This document shows positions 40,487 through 49,143 of a stretch of DNA of 64,000 bases, piece after piece (the stretch's first letter is position 1; every line of letters starts with the position of its first letter). The DNA is from Cellulomonas sp. KRMCY2. Lineage in GTDB: Bacteria > Actinomycetota > Actinomycetes > Actinomycetales > Cellulomonadaceae. The notes beneath the pieces are model-generated. The model saw only the letters and a program-made list of their open reading frames with translations, had not been told where the DNA came from and did not search any database. The translations under genes and the position numbers were made by a program. Location: positions 4,092,001-4,156,000 of the forward strand of contig NZ_JAGF01000001.1 in assembly GCF_000526515.1 (NCBI RefSeq). Reading direction: 5' to 3'.

Positions 40487-42748
40487 ATGCCTCCCGACGC
40501 ACGACCCCACGACCTGCCTGCCCGGCTGCCGTCGAGCGCAGCCCTGCGTGCCCGCGCGGAGGAGGTCCTGCGCAGGCTCGTCGGCCGCCAGGACGCCGTC
40601 CTGCGCGAGGACCAGTGGTCCGCGATCGAGGCCCTGGTCGCCGATCGGCGACGGACGCTGGTGGTGCAGCGGACCGGCTGGGGAAAGTCGGCGGTCTACT
40701 TCGTGGCGACGGCGCTGCTGCGCGAGCAGGGTTCCGGTCCGACGGTCATCGTCTCCCCGCTGCTCGCCCTGATGCGCAACCAGGTCGACGCCGCGCGTCG
40801 GGCCGGGATCGCAGCCGAGACGATCCACTCGGCGAACACCGACGAGTGGGAGCAGGTCCATGACCGGGTCGCGGCCGGGACCACCGACGTCCTGCTGGTC
40901 TCGCCGGAGCGGCTGAACAACCCCGGCTTCCGCGACGAGGTGCTTCCGCGGCTGGCACACGACGCAGGGCTGCTCGTGGTGGACGAGGCGCACTGCATCT
41001 CCGACTGGGGGCACGACTTCCGGCCGGACTACCGACGGATCCGCACCCTGCTCGCCGAGCTCCCGCCCGGGACGCCGGTGCTCGCCACGACCGCCACCGC
41101 CAACGCCCGGGTCACCGCCGACGTCGCCGAGCAGCTCGCCCACCACGGCGCCCAGGACCCGGACGCCGCCGAGGCGAGCGACGGCCTCGGGCAGGCAGCG
41201 GCTCGTGACGCCGACGCGGTCCTGGTCCTGCGCGGGTCGCTCGATCGCGAGAGCCTGCACCTGGCGGTGCGCGAGCTGCCCGACCACGCCGCCCAGCTCG
41301 CGTGGCTGACCACCAATCTGCCGGCCATCACGGGTTCTGGCATCGTGTACTGCCTGACCGTCGCGGCTGCGGAGCAGGTCGCCGCCCACCTGCGCGGCGC
41401 GGGTCTGGCGGTCCGGTCCTACACCGGCCAGACCGACCCGGCCGAGCGCCTCCTGTGCGAGCAGGACCTGCTCGACAACCGGGTCAAGGCGCTCGTCGCC
41501 ACCTCCGCCCTCGGCATGGGCTTCGACAAGCCCGACCTCGGCTTCGTCGTGCACCTCGGCGCGCCCAGCTCCCCGATCGCCTACTACCAGCAGGTGGGCC
41601 GGGCCGGCCGTGCCACCGAGCGCGCCGAGGTCGTGCTGCTGCCCGGTCGCGACGACCGGGCCATCTGGGACTGGTTCGCCTCGATGGCGTTCCCGCCGGA
41701 GCAGGCGGTCCGGGCCACCCTCGCGGCCCTCGACGGCGCGCACGGACCGATGTCGACAGCAGCGCTCGAGCCGATGGTCGACCTGCGCCGCAACCGCCTC
41801 GAGCTCATGCTCAAGGTGCTCGACGTCGACGGCGCGGTGCATCGGGTGCGCGGCGGCTGGGAGTCGACCGGCCAGTCGTGGTCCTACGACGCAGAGCGTT
41901 ACGCGCGGGTCGCCACGACGCGGCGCGCCGAGCAGGACGCGATGCTCGACTACGTCGCGACCCGGGGGTGCCGGATGGCCTTCCTGCGTGCCGCCCTCGA
42001 CGACCCGGACCTCGATCGCGACGAGGACGGCGCGTCCGCCTGGCGATGCGGGCGGTGCGACCGGTGCGGCGGCTGGACGCAGGACGCGGCGCCGGAGGCC
42101 GCAGCGGTGGCAGCCGCCCGTGCTGCGCTGGCGGTGCCAGGGGTCGAGCTCACACCGCGGCGGCAGTGGCCGAGCGGGATGTCGGCGCTGGGGATCGAGC
42201 TGTCCGGCAGGATCGTCGCCGGCGACGGCGCCGAGGCCGGTCGTGGCGTGGCCCGCCTGGACGGTCTCGGCTGGGGCGGGGCGCTGCGCGAGATGTTCGC
42301 GGTCGGGCCGGGCGGCGGGACCGTGGACGGGCCCCTGCCGGTCGGTCTCCGGGCGGTGGTCACCGAGGTGCTCGACGCCTGGCGGGACGACCTCGACGGC
42401 GCGATCGACGGCGTCGTGGTCATCCGATCAGCGACCCGGCCGGTGCTGACCGACCACCTCGCGGCCGGCGTCGCGCGTCATCTCGGCGTCCCGCTCGTGG
42501 GGGCGGTCGTCCCGGACCCTGCGCTCCCGCCAGGTCGGCACGACGTGAACTCCGCACAACGGCTCTCCGGCGTGGTGCGACGGCTCCGCCTGGACCTGAC
42601 GCCGGCTGCCGCGGCGGGCCTGGCCGGACGCTCGGTGCTGCTCGTCGACGACCGGTACGACACCGGCTGGACGATGACGGTCGCGGCGCGGCTGCTCCGG
42701 CGGGCCGGCGCGCGGGCCGTGCACCCGTGGGTGCTGGCCGTCGGCTGA
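40487..42748 (+). CDS. RecQ-family DNA helicase fused to a phosphoribosyltransferase-like domain
   Basis: A 753-residue protein. The helicase part has Walker A QRTGWGKS (61-68, where RecQ usually has APTGxGKS), DEAHCISDWGHDFRPDY (DEAH box plus RecQ aromatic loop), TTATAN, and SALGMGFDKPDLGFVVHLG with QQVGRAGR (motifs V and VI). A zinc cluster follows (CRMAFL... then CGRCDRC). After about residue 590 there is no HRDC domain but a region ending VLLVDDRYDTGWTMTVAARLLR, which looks like the PRPP-binding loop of a phosphoribosyltransferase. GAGACT lies 6 bases before the ATG at 40487. Helicase activity is very likely; the role of the C-terminus is unknown. Confidence 0.9.
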   Translation: MPPDARPHDLPARLPSSAALRARAEEVLRRLVGRQDAVLREDQWSAIEALVADRRRTLVVQRTGWGKSAVYFVATALLREQGSGPTVIVSPLLALMRNQVDAARRAGIAAETIHSANTDEWEQVHDRVAAGTTDVLLVSPERLNNPGFRDEVLPRLAHDAGLLVVDEAHCISDWGHDFRPDYRRIRTLLAELPPGTPVLATTATANARVTADVAEQLAHHGAQDPDAAEASDGLGQAAARDADAVLVLRGSLDRESLHLAVRELPDHAAQLAWLTTNLPAITGSGIVYCLTVAAAEQVAAHLRGAGLAVRSYTGQTDPAERLLCEQDLLDNRVKALVATSALGMGFDKPDLGFVVHLGAPSSPIAYYQQVGRAGRATERAEVVLLPGRDDRAIWDWFASMAFPPEQAVRATLAALDGAHGPMSTAALEPMVDLRRNRLELMLKVLDVDGAVHRVRGGWESTGQSWSYDAERYARVATTRRAEQDAMLDYVATRGCRMAFLRAALDDPDLDRDEDGASAWRCGRCDRCGGWTQDAAPEAAAVAAARAALAVPGVELTPRRQWPSGMSALGIELSGRIVAGDGAEAGRGVARLDGLGWGGALREMFAVGPGGGTVDGPLPVGLRAVVTEVLDAWRDDLDGAIDGVVVIRSATRPVLTDHLAAGVARHLGVPLVGAVVPDPALPPGRHDVNSAQRLSGVVRRLRLDLTPAAAAGLAGRSVLLVDDRYDTGWTMTVAARLLRRAGARAVHPWVLAVG

Positions 42749-42757
42749 CGGCTGCTC

Positions 42758-42817
42758 TGCTCGGTCTGCGCCGCGTGGTGTGCTCATTCTGCGCTGCGTG
42801 CTGCTCAGTCTGCGACG
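42758..42817. repeat. Imperfect 21-23-nt triplicate after recQ
   Basis: Three imperfect copies of TGCTC(G/A)(G/T)TCTGCG(C/A)(C/T)G... begin at 42758, 42781 and 42802. They fill the convergent gap after recQ and enter the last codons of the opposing gene. Confidence 0.55.
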
Positions 42818-43290
42818 AGGACCGTCAGCTCGACGCGGGTGCCGATCCACCGGACCGGCGGCTCGGGTGCGAGGTCCGGCTGGGCCGACACCGTGACGAC
42901 CTCCCCGCGAAGGAGACCCGTGATCGTGCAGGCGGCCGGCACGTCGGGCCGGGGTGCGACGCCGCAGGAGAGCCGCACGTCCCGCACGTCGTCCGCAGCG
43001 AGGAGGTCGGCGACCCCGACCAGCGCCTGCTCGGGCTCGGCCGACGTGGTCCAGCACCGGACCGCTGTGGCACAGGGGACCTCCACGCCACCGCCCGCCA
43101 GGACGAACCGCTCGGCGAGCCGGGCGTGCGCGTCCAGCGTCGCAGCGTGCCGCGACGCGGCCAGGGCCGGGACGCCGTACACCCCGACCAGAACGAGCAG
43201 CACGGCCAGCAGCACGAGACCGCCGAGCACGCGCATCGGCCTGCGGTCCGCGGGCAGGAGCGGGTCACGGACCGACGAGGCAGTCGTCAT
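42805..43290 (-). CDS. Membrane-anchored protein overlapping hisD
   Basis: A 161-residue protein of no family I recognise. Residues 20-43 form one hydrophobic helix ([20 protein letters not shown]) after a short basic N-terminus, so the remaining about 115 residues are probably outside. That part has four cysteines ([22 protein letters not shown]), which could form two disulfides. The ATG at 43290 overlaps the hisD stop (ATGA), so it is translated with hisD. Proximity alone does not show a role in histidine synthesis. Confidence 0.78.
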   Translation of the reverse strand: MTTASSVRDPLLPADRRPMRVLGGLVLLAVLLVLVGVYGVPALAASRHAATLDAHARLAERFVLAGGGVEVPCATAVRCWTTSAEPEQALVGVADLLAADDVRDVRLSCGVAPRPDVPAACTITGLLRGEVVTVSAQPDLAPEPPVRWIGTRVELTVLVAD

Positions 43291-44615
43291 CGACCGAACC
43301 GGGCCCGAACCGCCTCACCGTGCGCCGGCAGGTCCTCGTCGTCGGCGATGGCGACGATCCGGTCAGCCAGCGTCGCCAACGCGTCGGCGTCGTACTCGAT
43401 GACCTGGACCGCCCTGAGGAAGCTGTGCACGCCCAGCCCGCTCGCGTAGTGCGCGCAGCCGCCGGTGGGCAGCACGTGGTTCGAGCCGGCCATGTAGTCG
43501 CCGAGGGACACCGGCGAGTAGGACCCGACGAAGATCGCTCCGGCGCTCGTGACCCGGTCGGCGACCGCTGCGGCGTCAGCGGTCTGCACCTCGAGGTGCT
43601 CCGCGCCGTAGGCGTTGACCACAGCAAGGCCCTGCTCGAGGTCCTCGACCAGGACGACGGCGGACTGCGGACCCGCCAGTGCTGTGGCGACCCGCTGCGA
43701 GTGCCGCGTCCCAGCCACGACGGCCGGCAGGAGGGCGTCTACCGCGTCGGCCAGCTCGACCGAGTCCGTCACCAGGACCGAGGCCGACGTCGGGCCGTGC
43801 TCGGCCTGGGAGACCAGGTCGGCGGCGACGTGACCGGCATCGGCGCCGGCATCGGCGAGGATCGCGATCTCGGTCGGACCCGCCTCGGAGTCGATGCCGA
43901 CCGTCCCGAGCACGAGGCGCTTCGCTGCGGTCACGTACTGGTTCCCCGGGCCGGTCACGACGTCCACCGGCTCGCACAGGATCTCGCCGTCCTCCGGCGT
44001 CTGGCCCGCGGCGCCGTAGGCGAGCATCGCGATCGCCTGTGCACCACCTGCGGCGTAGACCTCGTCGACACCCAGCAAGGCGCACGCGGCGAGGATCGTC
44101 GGGTGCGGCAGGCCGCCGTTCTCGACGCGGGGCGGGCTGGTCACGGCGAGCGAGCGCACGCCCGCCTCCTGCGCGGGGATGACGTTCATGACCACCGATG
44201 ACGGGTACACAGCCAGCCCGCCCGGCACGTACAGACCCACGCGTCCGACCGGCAGCCAGCGCTGGCGCACCTGGGCGCCAGGAGCGAGGTCGATCTTCAG
44301 GTCGTCCGGCACCTGCGCAGCGTGGACGGTGCGCACCCGGGTGATGGCCTCCTCGAGCGCAGCACGCACCCCGGGGTCGAGCGCGGACAACGCGTCGGCC
44401 AGGGCCTGGGCCGGGACGCGCAGGTGCACGGGCCGCACACCGTCGAAGCGCTCGGCGAGGTCGCGCAGCGCGGCCGCACCGCGGTCGCGGACGTCCTGCA
44501 TGATCGGGGCGACCAGCTCGGCCGCACCCGCGACGTCCAGGTCGGGACGGGGCAGCACCTGGGCGAGCTGACGGGGGGTCAGGGGCCGGCCGCGGAGGTC
44601 GATGCGCGAGATCAC
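43287..44615 (-). CDS. hisD: Histidinol dehydrogenase
   Basis: A 442-residue zinc enzyme catalysing the last two oxidations to histidine. [71 protein letters not shown] and AEHLEVQT are consecutive signatures; [21 protein letters not shown] carries the general-base region. The GTG at 44615 gives the family N-terminus (ISRIDLRG), with TAGACT 7 bases upstream, so the transcript is probably leaderless. In many relatives hisD directly precedes hisC; here about 5 kb intervenes. Confidence 0.95.
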   Translation of the reverse strand: MISRIDLRGRPLTPRQLAQVLPRPDLDVAGAAELVAPIMQDVRDRGAAALRDLAERFDGVRPVHLRVPAQALADALSALDPGVRAALEEAITRVRTVHAAQVPDDLKIDLAPGAQVRQRWLPVGRVGLYVPGGLAVYPSSVVMNVIPAQEAGVRSLAVTSPPRVENGGLPHPTILAACALLGVDEVYAAGGAQAIAMLAYGAAGQTPEDGEILCEPVDVVTGPGNQYVTAAKRLVLGTVGIDSEAGPTEIAILADAGADAGHVAADLVSQAEHGPTSASVLVTDSVELADAVDALLPAVVAGTRHSQRVATALAGPQSAVVLVEDLEQGLAVVNAYGAEHLEVQTADAAAVADRVTSAGAIFVGSYSPVSLGDYMAGSNHVLPTGGCAHYASGLGVHSFLRAVQVIEYDADALATLADRIVAIADDEDLPAHGEAVRARFGR

Positions 44616-44622
44616 GGACCGA

Positions 44623-44628
44623 AGTCTA
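44623..44628 (-). promoter_or_regulatory. -10 hexamer for leaderless hisD transcript
   Basis: The minus strand reads TAGACT, TCGGTCC, then the GTG start of hisD. A near-consensus -10 at 7 bases leaves no space for a ribosome binding site. Confidence 0.55.
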
Positions 44629-44709
44629 GGTCGGCCGCCGCTGCGGCGGGCGGGGTCGGCGGGCGTTGAGACGCGAACCACTCGCAGCGCCGGGAGCCCG
44701 TGCCGGACG

Positions 44710-44783
44710 GTGCCCGCTGCAAGGCTGTGCCCGCTGCAAGGCTGTGCCCGCTGCCGGTCTGTGCCCGGTGCCAGACTGTGCCC
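44710..44783 (+). repeat. 17-nt tandem repeats forming the S4-gene promoter
   Basis: Units of GTGCCCGCTGCAAGGCT occur at 44710-44726, 44727-44743, 44744-44760 (diverged) and 44761-44777 (diverged), followed by the first 6 bases of a fifth, which then runs into ATGG. The end of unit four has changed to CAGACT, a -10-like hexamer 6 bases before the ATG at 44784. Confidence 0.9.
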
Positions 44784-45044
44784 ATGGACCCCGACGACAC
44801 ACCGTCCGCTCCGATGCACGAGGGCACCGAGACGGTCGAGGTGGCCGGCAGCATGATCCGCCTCGGTCAGCTCCTCAAGCTGGCCGGGATCGCCGAGTCG
44901 GGCGGGCACGCACGCGCCCTGCTGGCCGATGGCGAGGTCCGGGTCAACGGTGAGATCGAGCAGCGCCGCGGTCGTCAGCTCTCGACCGGGGACGAGGTCG
45001 TCGTGGCCCTGCCGGGTGGCGACCACCACCTGCGCGTGAGCTGA
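44784..45044 (+). CDS. S4-domain RNA-binding protein
   Basis: An 86-residue protein consisting of a short acidic start ([14 protein letters not shown]) and one S4 fold: [50 protein letters not shown], in short pieces typical of YaaA/YbcJ/RlbA-type proteins. Such small S4 proteins bind RNA, often near ribosome or replication genes; the target is unknown. ATG 44814 is an alternative start. The stop lies in a palindrome shared with the convergent gene. Confidence 0.87.
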   Translation: MDPDDTPSAPMHEGTETVEVAGSMIRLGQLLKLAGIAESGGHARALLADGEVRVNGEIEQRRGRQLSTGDEVVVALPGGDHHLRVS

Positions 45045-45065
45045 GGTCCCGGCCGGGACCTCAGC
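45040..45065. terminator. Palindromic bidirectional terminator overlapping two stop codons
   Basis: A 26-base perfect palindrome (13-base arms GCTGAGGTCCCGG) includes the stop codon of the S4 gene (45042-45044) and that of the convergent PPOX gene (45061-45063). It can fold on either transcript. There is no U-tract. Confidence 0.65.
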
Positions 45066-45468
45066 GGGTCATGTAGTCCGAGCCGAGCACCCGGTCGACC
45101 GCGAGCCGCAGGACGACGCGCCGCGGGTCCTCCTCGAGGTGCCGGTACCGCACGGCGTACCGACGCATCGCGTCGTCGATCTCCGCCCGGTCGCGGACGA
45201 CCACGATCGTGCCCTCGAAGGTCAGCCAGCGCCCGCCGTCGACCTGGCAGACCGCGGCCCGGGCCGGCTGCCCGGCCGATGCGGCGGCCTCGACGTTGCG
45301 GACCTTGGCCGACGTGCTCCGGGTGGTGATCCGCAGGACTCCCTCGTCCGGGTCCCAGGTGAAGCCGACCGGCACGACGTGCGGGGTGCCGTCGGCGCGC
45401 AGGGTCGTGAGGGTCGCCAGGTGCCGCTCGGTGACGAAGACATGCTGCTCCGGCGTCAGATGGACCAC
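45061..45468 (-). CDS. PPOX-class / pyridoxamine-oxidase-like flavin or F420-binding protein
   Basis: A 135-residue split-barrel protein: [24 protein letters not shown] and [21 protein letters not shown] near the start, [17 protein letters not shown] in the middle and a basic end. This matches small actinobacterial PPOX-class proteins that bind FMN or F420; which cofactor and substrate cannot be told. The GTG start at 45468 is preceded by TAGACT with a 6-base gap (45475-45480), so it is another leaderless candidate. It converges with the S4 gene. Confidence 0.85.
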   Translation of the reverse strand: MVHLTPEQHVFVTERHLATLTTLRADGTPHVVPVGFTWDPDEGVLRITTRSTSAKVRNVEAAASAGQPARAAVCQVDGGRWLTFEGTIVVVRDRAEIDDAMRRYAVRYRHLEEDPRRVVLRLAVDRVLGSDYMTR

Positions 45469-45528
45469 CCGGTGAGTCTAGGTTGCCCGTTCGGGCACGC
45501 CGAGCGGCGCTGCAGGCGCGGCGGCAGC

Positions 45529-48500
45529 TCAGGTGGCGAGGCAGCCCGGACCGAGCAGCGCCTTGAGGTCGCCGAAGAGCGCCGGGGACCGGTCGATCCG
45601 CAACCCCTCCTCGAGCCGCATGACCGTGGACCGGCCGGGCTGGGTCAGACGCAGGTGCACCTCGGTCACACCGGGATGGGTGCCGAGGATCTCGCGCAGG
45701 CGCTCGACGACGGGCGGGGTGCAGCGCGAGACCGGCAGGGTGATCGTCACCGGCTTGGTCTCGACCGACGAGACATCGGGCAGCCAGACCTCGACGGCCT
45801 GCAGCTGCATCGTCTCGTCGCGCCGCCTGACCCGGCCACGGATCGTGACGACGGCATCCTCGGCGAGCGCCGTCGAGTACGCCAGGTACGTCTCACCGAA
45901 GAACATGATCTCGACCGAGCCGTCGATGTCCTCGAGCGTCACCGCAGCCCAGGGGTTCCCGTTCTTGGACATCTTGCGCTGGAGCGACGTGATCAGTCCG
46001 CACACGGTGACCATCGAGCCGTCGGCACGCGTGTCGTCGGCCATCAACGTGGCGATCGAGCAGTCGGCCGCGGCGGCAAGCACGTGCTCGAGACCCGAGA
46101 GGGGGTGGTCCGAGACGTACAGGCCGAGCATCTCCCGCTCGAAGGCGAGCCGCTGCTTCTTGTCCCAGTCCGGGACCGCCGGCACGTCGACCGTGAAGGA
46201 CAGCGCCCCGGCGTCGTCGGGCGCCCCGCCGAAGCCGGCGAAGAGGTCGAACTGCCCCTCGGCCTCCTTGCGCTTGACGCCAATGACGGCGTCGACGGCC
46301 TGCTCGTGCACCAGGAGCAGGGCCCGCCGGCTCGGTGCGAGGGAGTCGAACGCGCCGGCCTTGATCAGCGACTCGATGGTGCGCTTGTTGCAGACCACCG
46401 CCGGCACCTTGTCGAGGAAGTCGGTGAACGAGGCGAACTCACCCTTGCTCTCCCGCGCCGCCACGATCGCGTCGACGACATTGGCACCGACGTTGCGCAC
46501 AGCCGTCAGGCCGAACCGGATGTCCACCCCGACGGCGGTGAAGTTGGCGGACGAGGAGTTGACGTCCGGCGGGAGCACCGTGATGCCCATGTGCCGGCAC
46601 TCCCCCAGGTACAGCGCCGACTTGTCCTTGTCGTCGCGCACGCTGGTGAGCAGCGCGGCCATGTACTCGGTCGGGTAGTTGGCCTTGAGGTAGGCCGTCC
46701 AGTACGAGACGACGCCGTACGCGGCGGAGTGCGCCTTGTTGAAGGCGTAGTCCGAGAACGGCAGCAGGATGTCCCACAGCATCGTGACGGCGGCCATCGA
46801 GTAGCCGCGCTCGCGCATCCCGCCGGAGAACTTCTCGAACTGCTGGTCGAGCTCGGACTTCTTCTTCTTGCCCATCGCGCGGCGCAGGATGTCCGCCTGG
46901 CCGAGCGTGTAGCCCGCGACCTTCTGGGCGACGGCCATGACCTGCTCCTGATAGACGATCAGGCCATGGGTGGCGCCGAGGATCTCCTCGAGCGGCTCGG
47001 CGAGCTCCGGGTGGATCGGCACGACCGGCTGCATGCCGTTCTTGCGCAGCGCGTAGTTGGTGTGCGAGTTGGCACCCATCGGACCCGGCCGGTAGAGCGC
47101 GCCGACCGCTGAGATGTCTTCGAAGGTGTCGGGCCGCATGAGCCGGAGCAGGGTCCGCATCCCACCGCCGTCGAGCTGGAAGACACCGAGCGTGTCGCCC
47201 CGACCGAGAAGCTCGTACGTGGCCGGATCATCCAGCGTGAGCGACTCGACGTCGATCGGCGTCTTGCCGTTCATCGCGATGTTGGCCAGCGCGTCATCCA
47301 GGATCGTCAGGTTGCGCAGCCCGAGGAAGTCCATCTTGATCAGGCCGAGGCCTTCACAGGTCGGGTAGTCGAACTGCGTGATCATCGCGCCGTCCTGCGG
47401 GCGGCGCATGACCGGGATGATGTCGATCAGCGGCTCGCTCGACATGATCACGCCGGCCGCGTGCACGCCCCACTGGCGCTTCAGGCCCTCGATGCCCTTG
47501 GCGAGCTCGACCACGCGCTGCGCGTCGGGGTCGGTGGCATGGATCTGGCGGAACTCCTCGGCCTCGGCGTACCGCTTGTCCTCGGGGTTGAAGATCCCGG
47601 AGAGGCTGATGTCCTTGCCCATGATCGCCGGGGGCATCGCCTTGGTGAGCTTCTCCCCCATCGCGAAGGGGAAGCCGAGCAGCCGGCTCGAGTCCTTGAG
47701 CGCCTGCTTCGCCTTGATCGTGCCGTAGGTGACGATCTGGGCGACGCGGTCCTCGCCGTACTTCTCGGTCACGTACCGGATGACCTCGCCGCGGCGGCGC
47801 TCGTCGAAGTCCACGTCGAAGTCGGGCATCGAGACGCGGTCCGGGTTGAGGAAGCGCTCGAAGATCAGCCCGTGCTGCAGCGGGTCGAGGTCCGTGATCC
47901 GCATCGCGTAGGCAGCCATCGACCCGGCACCCGAGCCACGGCCGGGCCCGACCCGGATCCCGTTGTCCTTCGCCCAGTTGATGAAGTCGGCGACGACGAG
48001 GAAGTACCCCGGGAAGCCCATCTGGGTGATGACCTCGGTCTCGTAGACCGCCCGCGCCCGGACCTCGTCCGGGATGCCACCCGGGTAGCGGTAGTGCAGC
48101 CCCTTCTCGACCTCCTTGACGAACCAGGAGGTCTCCGTCTCCCCCGCCGGGCAGGGGTAGTTCGGCATGTAGTTGGCGTCCGTGGCGAACTCGACGCTGC
48201 ACTGCTCGGCGACCAGCAGGGTGTTGTCGCACGCCTCGGGCAGCTCGGCCCACAGGCGGCGCATCTCCTGGGCGGACCTGACGTAGTAGCCGTCGCCGTC
48301 GAACTTGAACCGGTCCGGGTCGGACAGCGTCGAGCCCGAGTTGATGCACAGCAGCGCCTCCTGGGAGGCCGCGTCCTCGCGCGTGACGTAGTGCAGGTCG
48401 TTCGTCGCGATCAGGGGCGCGCCGATCTCCTGGGCGATGCGCAGCAGGTCCTTCTGCACCCGACGCTCGATGTCCAGGCCGTGGTCCATCAGCTCCACGT

Positions 48501-49074
48501 AGTAGCTGTCACGACCGAAGATGTCCTGGAAGTCGCCCGCTGCCCGCAGGGCCTGGTCGTACTGCCCGAGCCGCAGCCTGGTCTGGACCTCACCCGACGG
48601 GCAGCCGGTGGTCCCGATCAGACCCGTGCCGTAGGTGGACAGGAGCTCCCGGTCCATCCGGGGTGCCTTGCCCATCTGGCCCTCGAGCGAGGCGAGCGAA
48701 CCGAGGCGGAACAGGTTGTGCATGCCCTGCGTGGTCTTCGCGAGCAGCGTGATGTGCGTGTAGGAGCCGTTCGCCGACACGTCGTCCGACTTCTGGTGCT
48801 GCTCACCCCACTTGACCCTCGTCCGGTCGTGCCGGCTCGTCCCGGGAGTCAGGTACGCCTCGAGGCCGATGATCGGCTTGATGCCGGCCGCGGTCGCCTT
48901 CGACCAGAAGTCGTACGCACCGAAGAGGTAGCCGTGGTCGGTCATGGCGATGGCCTTCTGGCCCTGCCGGTTCACCTCGACGAAGAGGTCGCCCAGCCGT
49001 GCCGCACCGTCGAGCATCGAGTACTCGGTGTGCGCGTGCAGGTGGACGAAGTCCGATCCACCCGCGTCAGCCAT
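45529..49074 (-). CDS. dnaE: DNA polymerase III alpha subunit
   Basis: The 1,181-residue replicative polymerase. The N-terminal PHP domain reads FVHLHAHTEYSMLDGAARL and keeps its metal-binding histidines, so it may proofread, as known for mycobacterial DnaE1. The catalytic aspartates are in MPDFDVDFDERRR near residue 400, with GRGSGAGSMAAYA before it. QWGVHAAGVIMS, SDYAFNKAHSAAYG, the helix-hairpin-helix region and an OB fold (VTVCGLITSLQRKMSKNG) follow. The ATG at 49074 has TAGAAT 7 bases upstream. This is DnaE1-like and not the mutagenic DnaE2. Confidence 0.97.
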   Translation of the reverse strand: MADAGGSDFVHLHAHTEYSMLDGAARLGDLFVEVNRQGQKAIAMTDHGYLFGAYDFWSKATAAGIKPIIGLEAYLTPGTSRHDRTRVKWGEQHQKSDDVSANGSYTHITLLAKTTQGMHNLFRLGSLASLEGQMGKAPRMDRELLSTYGTGLIGTTGCPSGEVQTRLRLGQYDQALRAAGDFQDIFGRDSYYVELMDHGLDIERRVQKDLLRIAQEIGAPLIATNDLHYVTREDAASQEALLCINSGSTLSDPDRFKFDGDGYYVRSAQEMRRLWAELPEACDNTLLVAEQCSVEFATDANYMPNYPCPAGETETSWFVKEVEKGLHYRYPGGIPDEVRARAVYETEVITQMGFPGYFLVVADFINWAKDNGIRVGPGRGSGAGSMAAYAMRITDLDPLQHGLIFERFLNPDRVSMPDFDVDFDERRRGEVIRYVTEKYGEDRVAQIVTYGTIKAKQALKDSSRLLGFPFAMGEKLTKAMPPAIMGKDISLSGIFNPEDKRYAEAEEFRQIHATDPDAQRVVELAKGIEGLKRQWGVHAAGVIMSSEPLIDIIPVMRRPQDGAMITQFDYPTCEGLGLIKMDFLGLRNLTILDDALANIAMNGKTPIDVESLTLDDPATYELLGRGDTLGVFQLDGGGMRTLLRLMRPDTFEDISAVGALYRPGPMGANSHTNYALRKNGMQPVVPIHPELAEPLEEILGATHGLIVYQEQVMAVAQKVAGYTLGQADILRRAMGKKKKSELDQQFEKFSGGMRERGYSMAAVTMLWDILLPFSDYAFNKAHSAAYGVVSYWTAYLKANYPTEYMAALLTSVRDDKDKSALYLGECRHMGITVLPPDVNSSSANFTAVGVDIRFGLTAVRNVGANVVDAIVAARESKGEFASFTDFLDKVPAVVCNKRTIESLIKAGAFDSLAPSRRALLLVHEQAVDAVIGVKRKEAEGQFDLFAGFGGAPDDAGALSFTVDVPAVPDWDKKQRLAFEREMLGLYVSDHPLSGLEHVLAAAADCSIATLMADDTRADGSMVTVCGLITSLQRKMSKNGNPWAAVTLEDIDGSVEIMFFGETYLAYSTALAEDAVVTIRGRVRRRDETMQLQAVEVWLPDVSSVETKPVTITLPVSRCTPPVVERLREILGTHPGVTEVHLRLTQPGRSTVMRLEEGLRIDRSPALFGDLKALLGPGCLAT

Positions 49075-49081
49075 GACCCAG

Positions 49082-49087
49082 ATTCTA
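49082..49087 (-). promoter_or_regulatory. -10 hexamer for leaderless dnaE transcript
   Basis: The minus strand reads TAGAAT, CTGGGTC, then ATG. TAGAAT differs from TATAAT by one base, and the 7-base gap contains no ribosome binding site. Confidence 0.6.
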
Positions 49088-49143
49088 GGTGGCCCCACCC
49101 ACATCCCTGACCACCGGCGCCGGCCAGGTCAGGTCCGGCGCGG

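Noticed and set aside
38252-43290. Mobile element or defence island between hisC and hisD
   Set aside because: No integrase, transposase, terminal repeats or nuclease partner; base composition looks like the neighbours. RecQ alone is not enough to call a defence system.
44710-44783. CRISPR-like array
   Set aside because: The repeats are directly tandem with no spacers and no cas genes are present.
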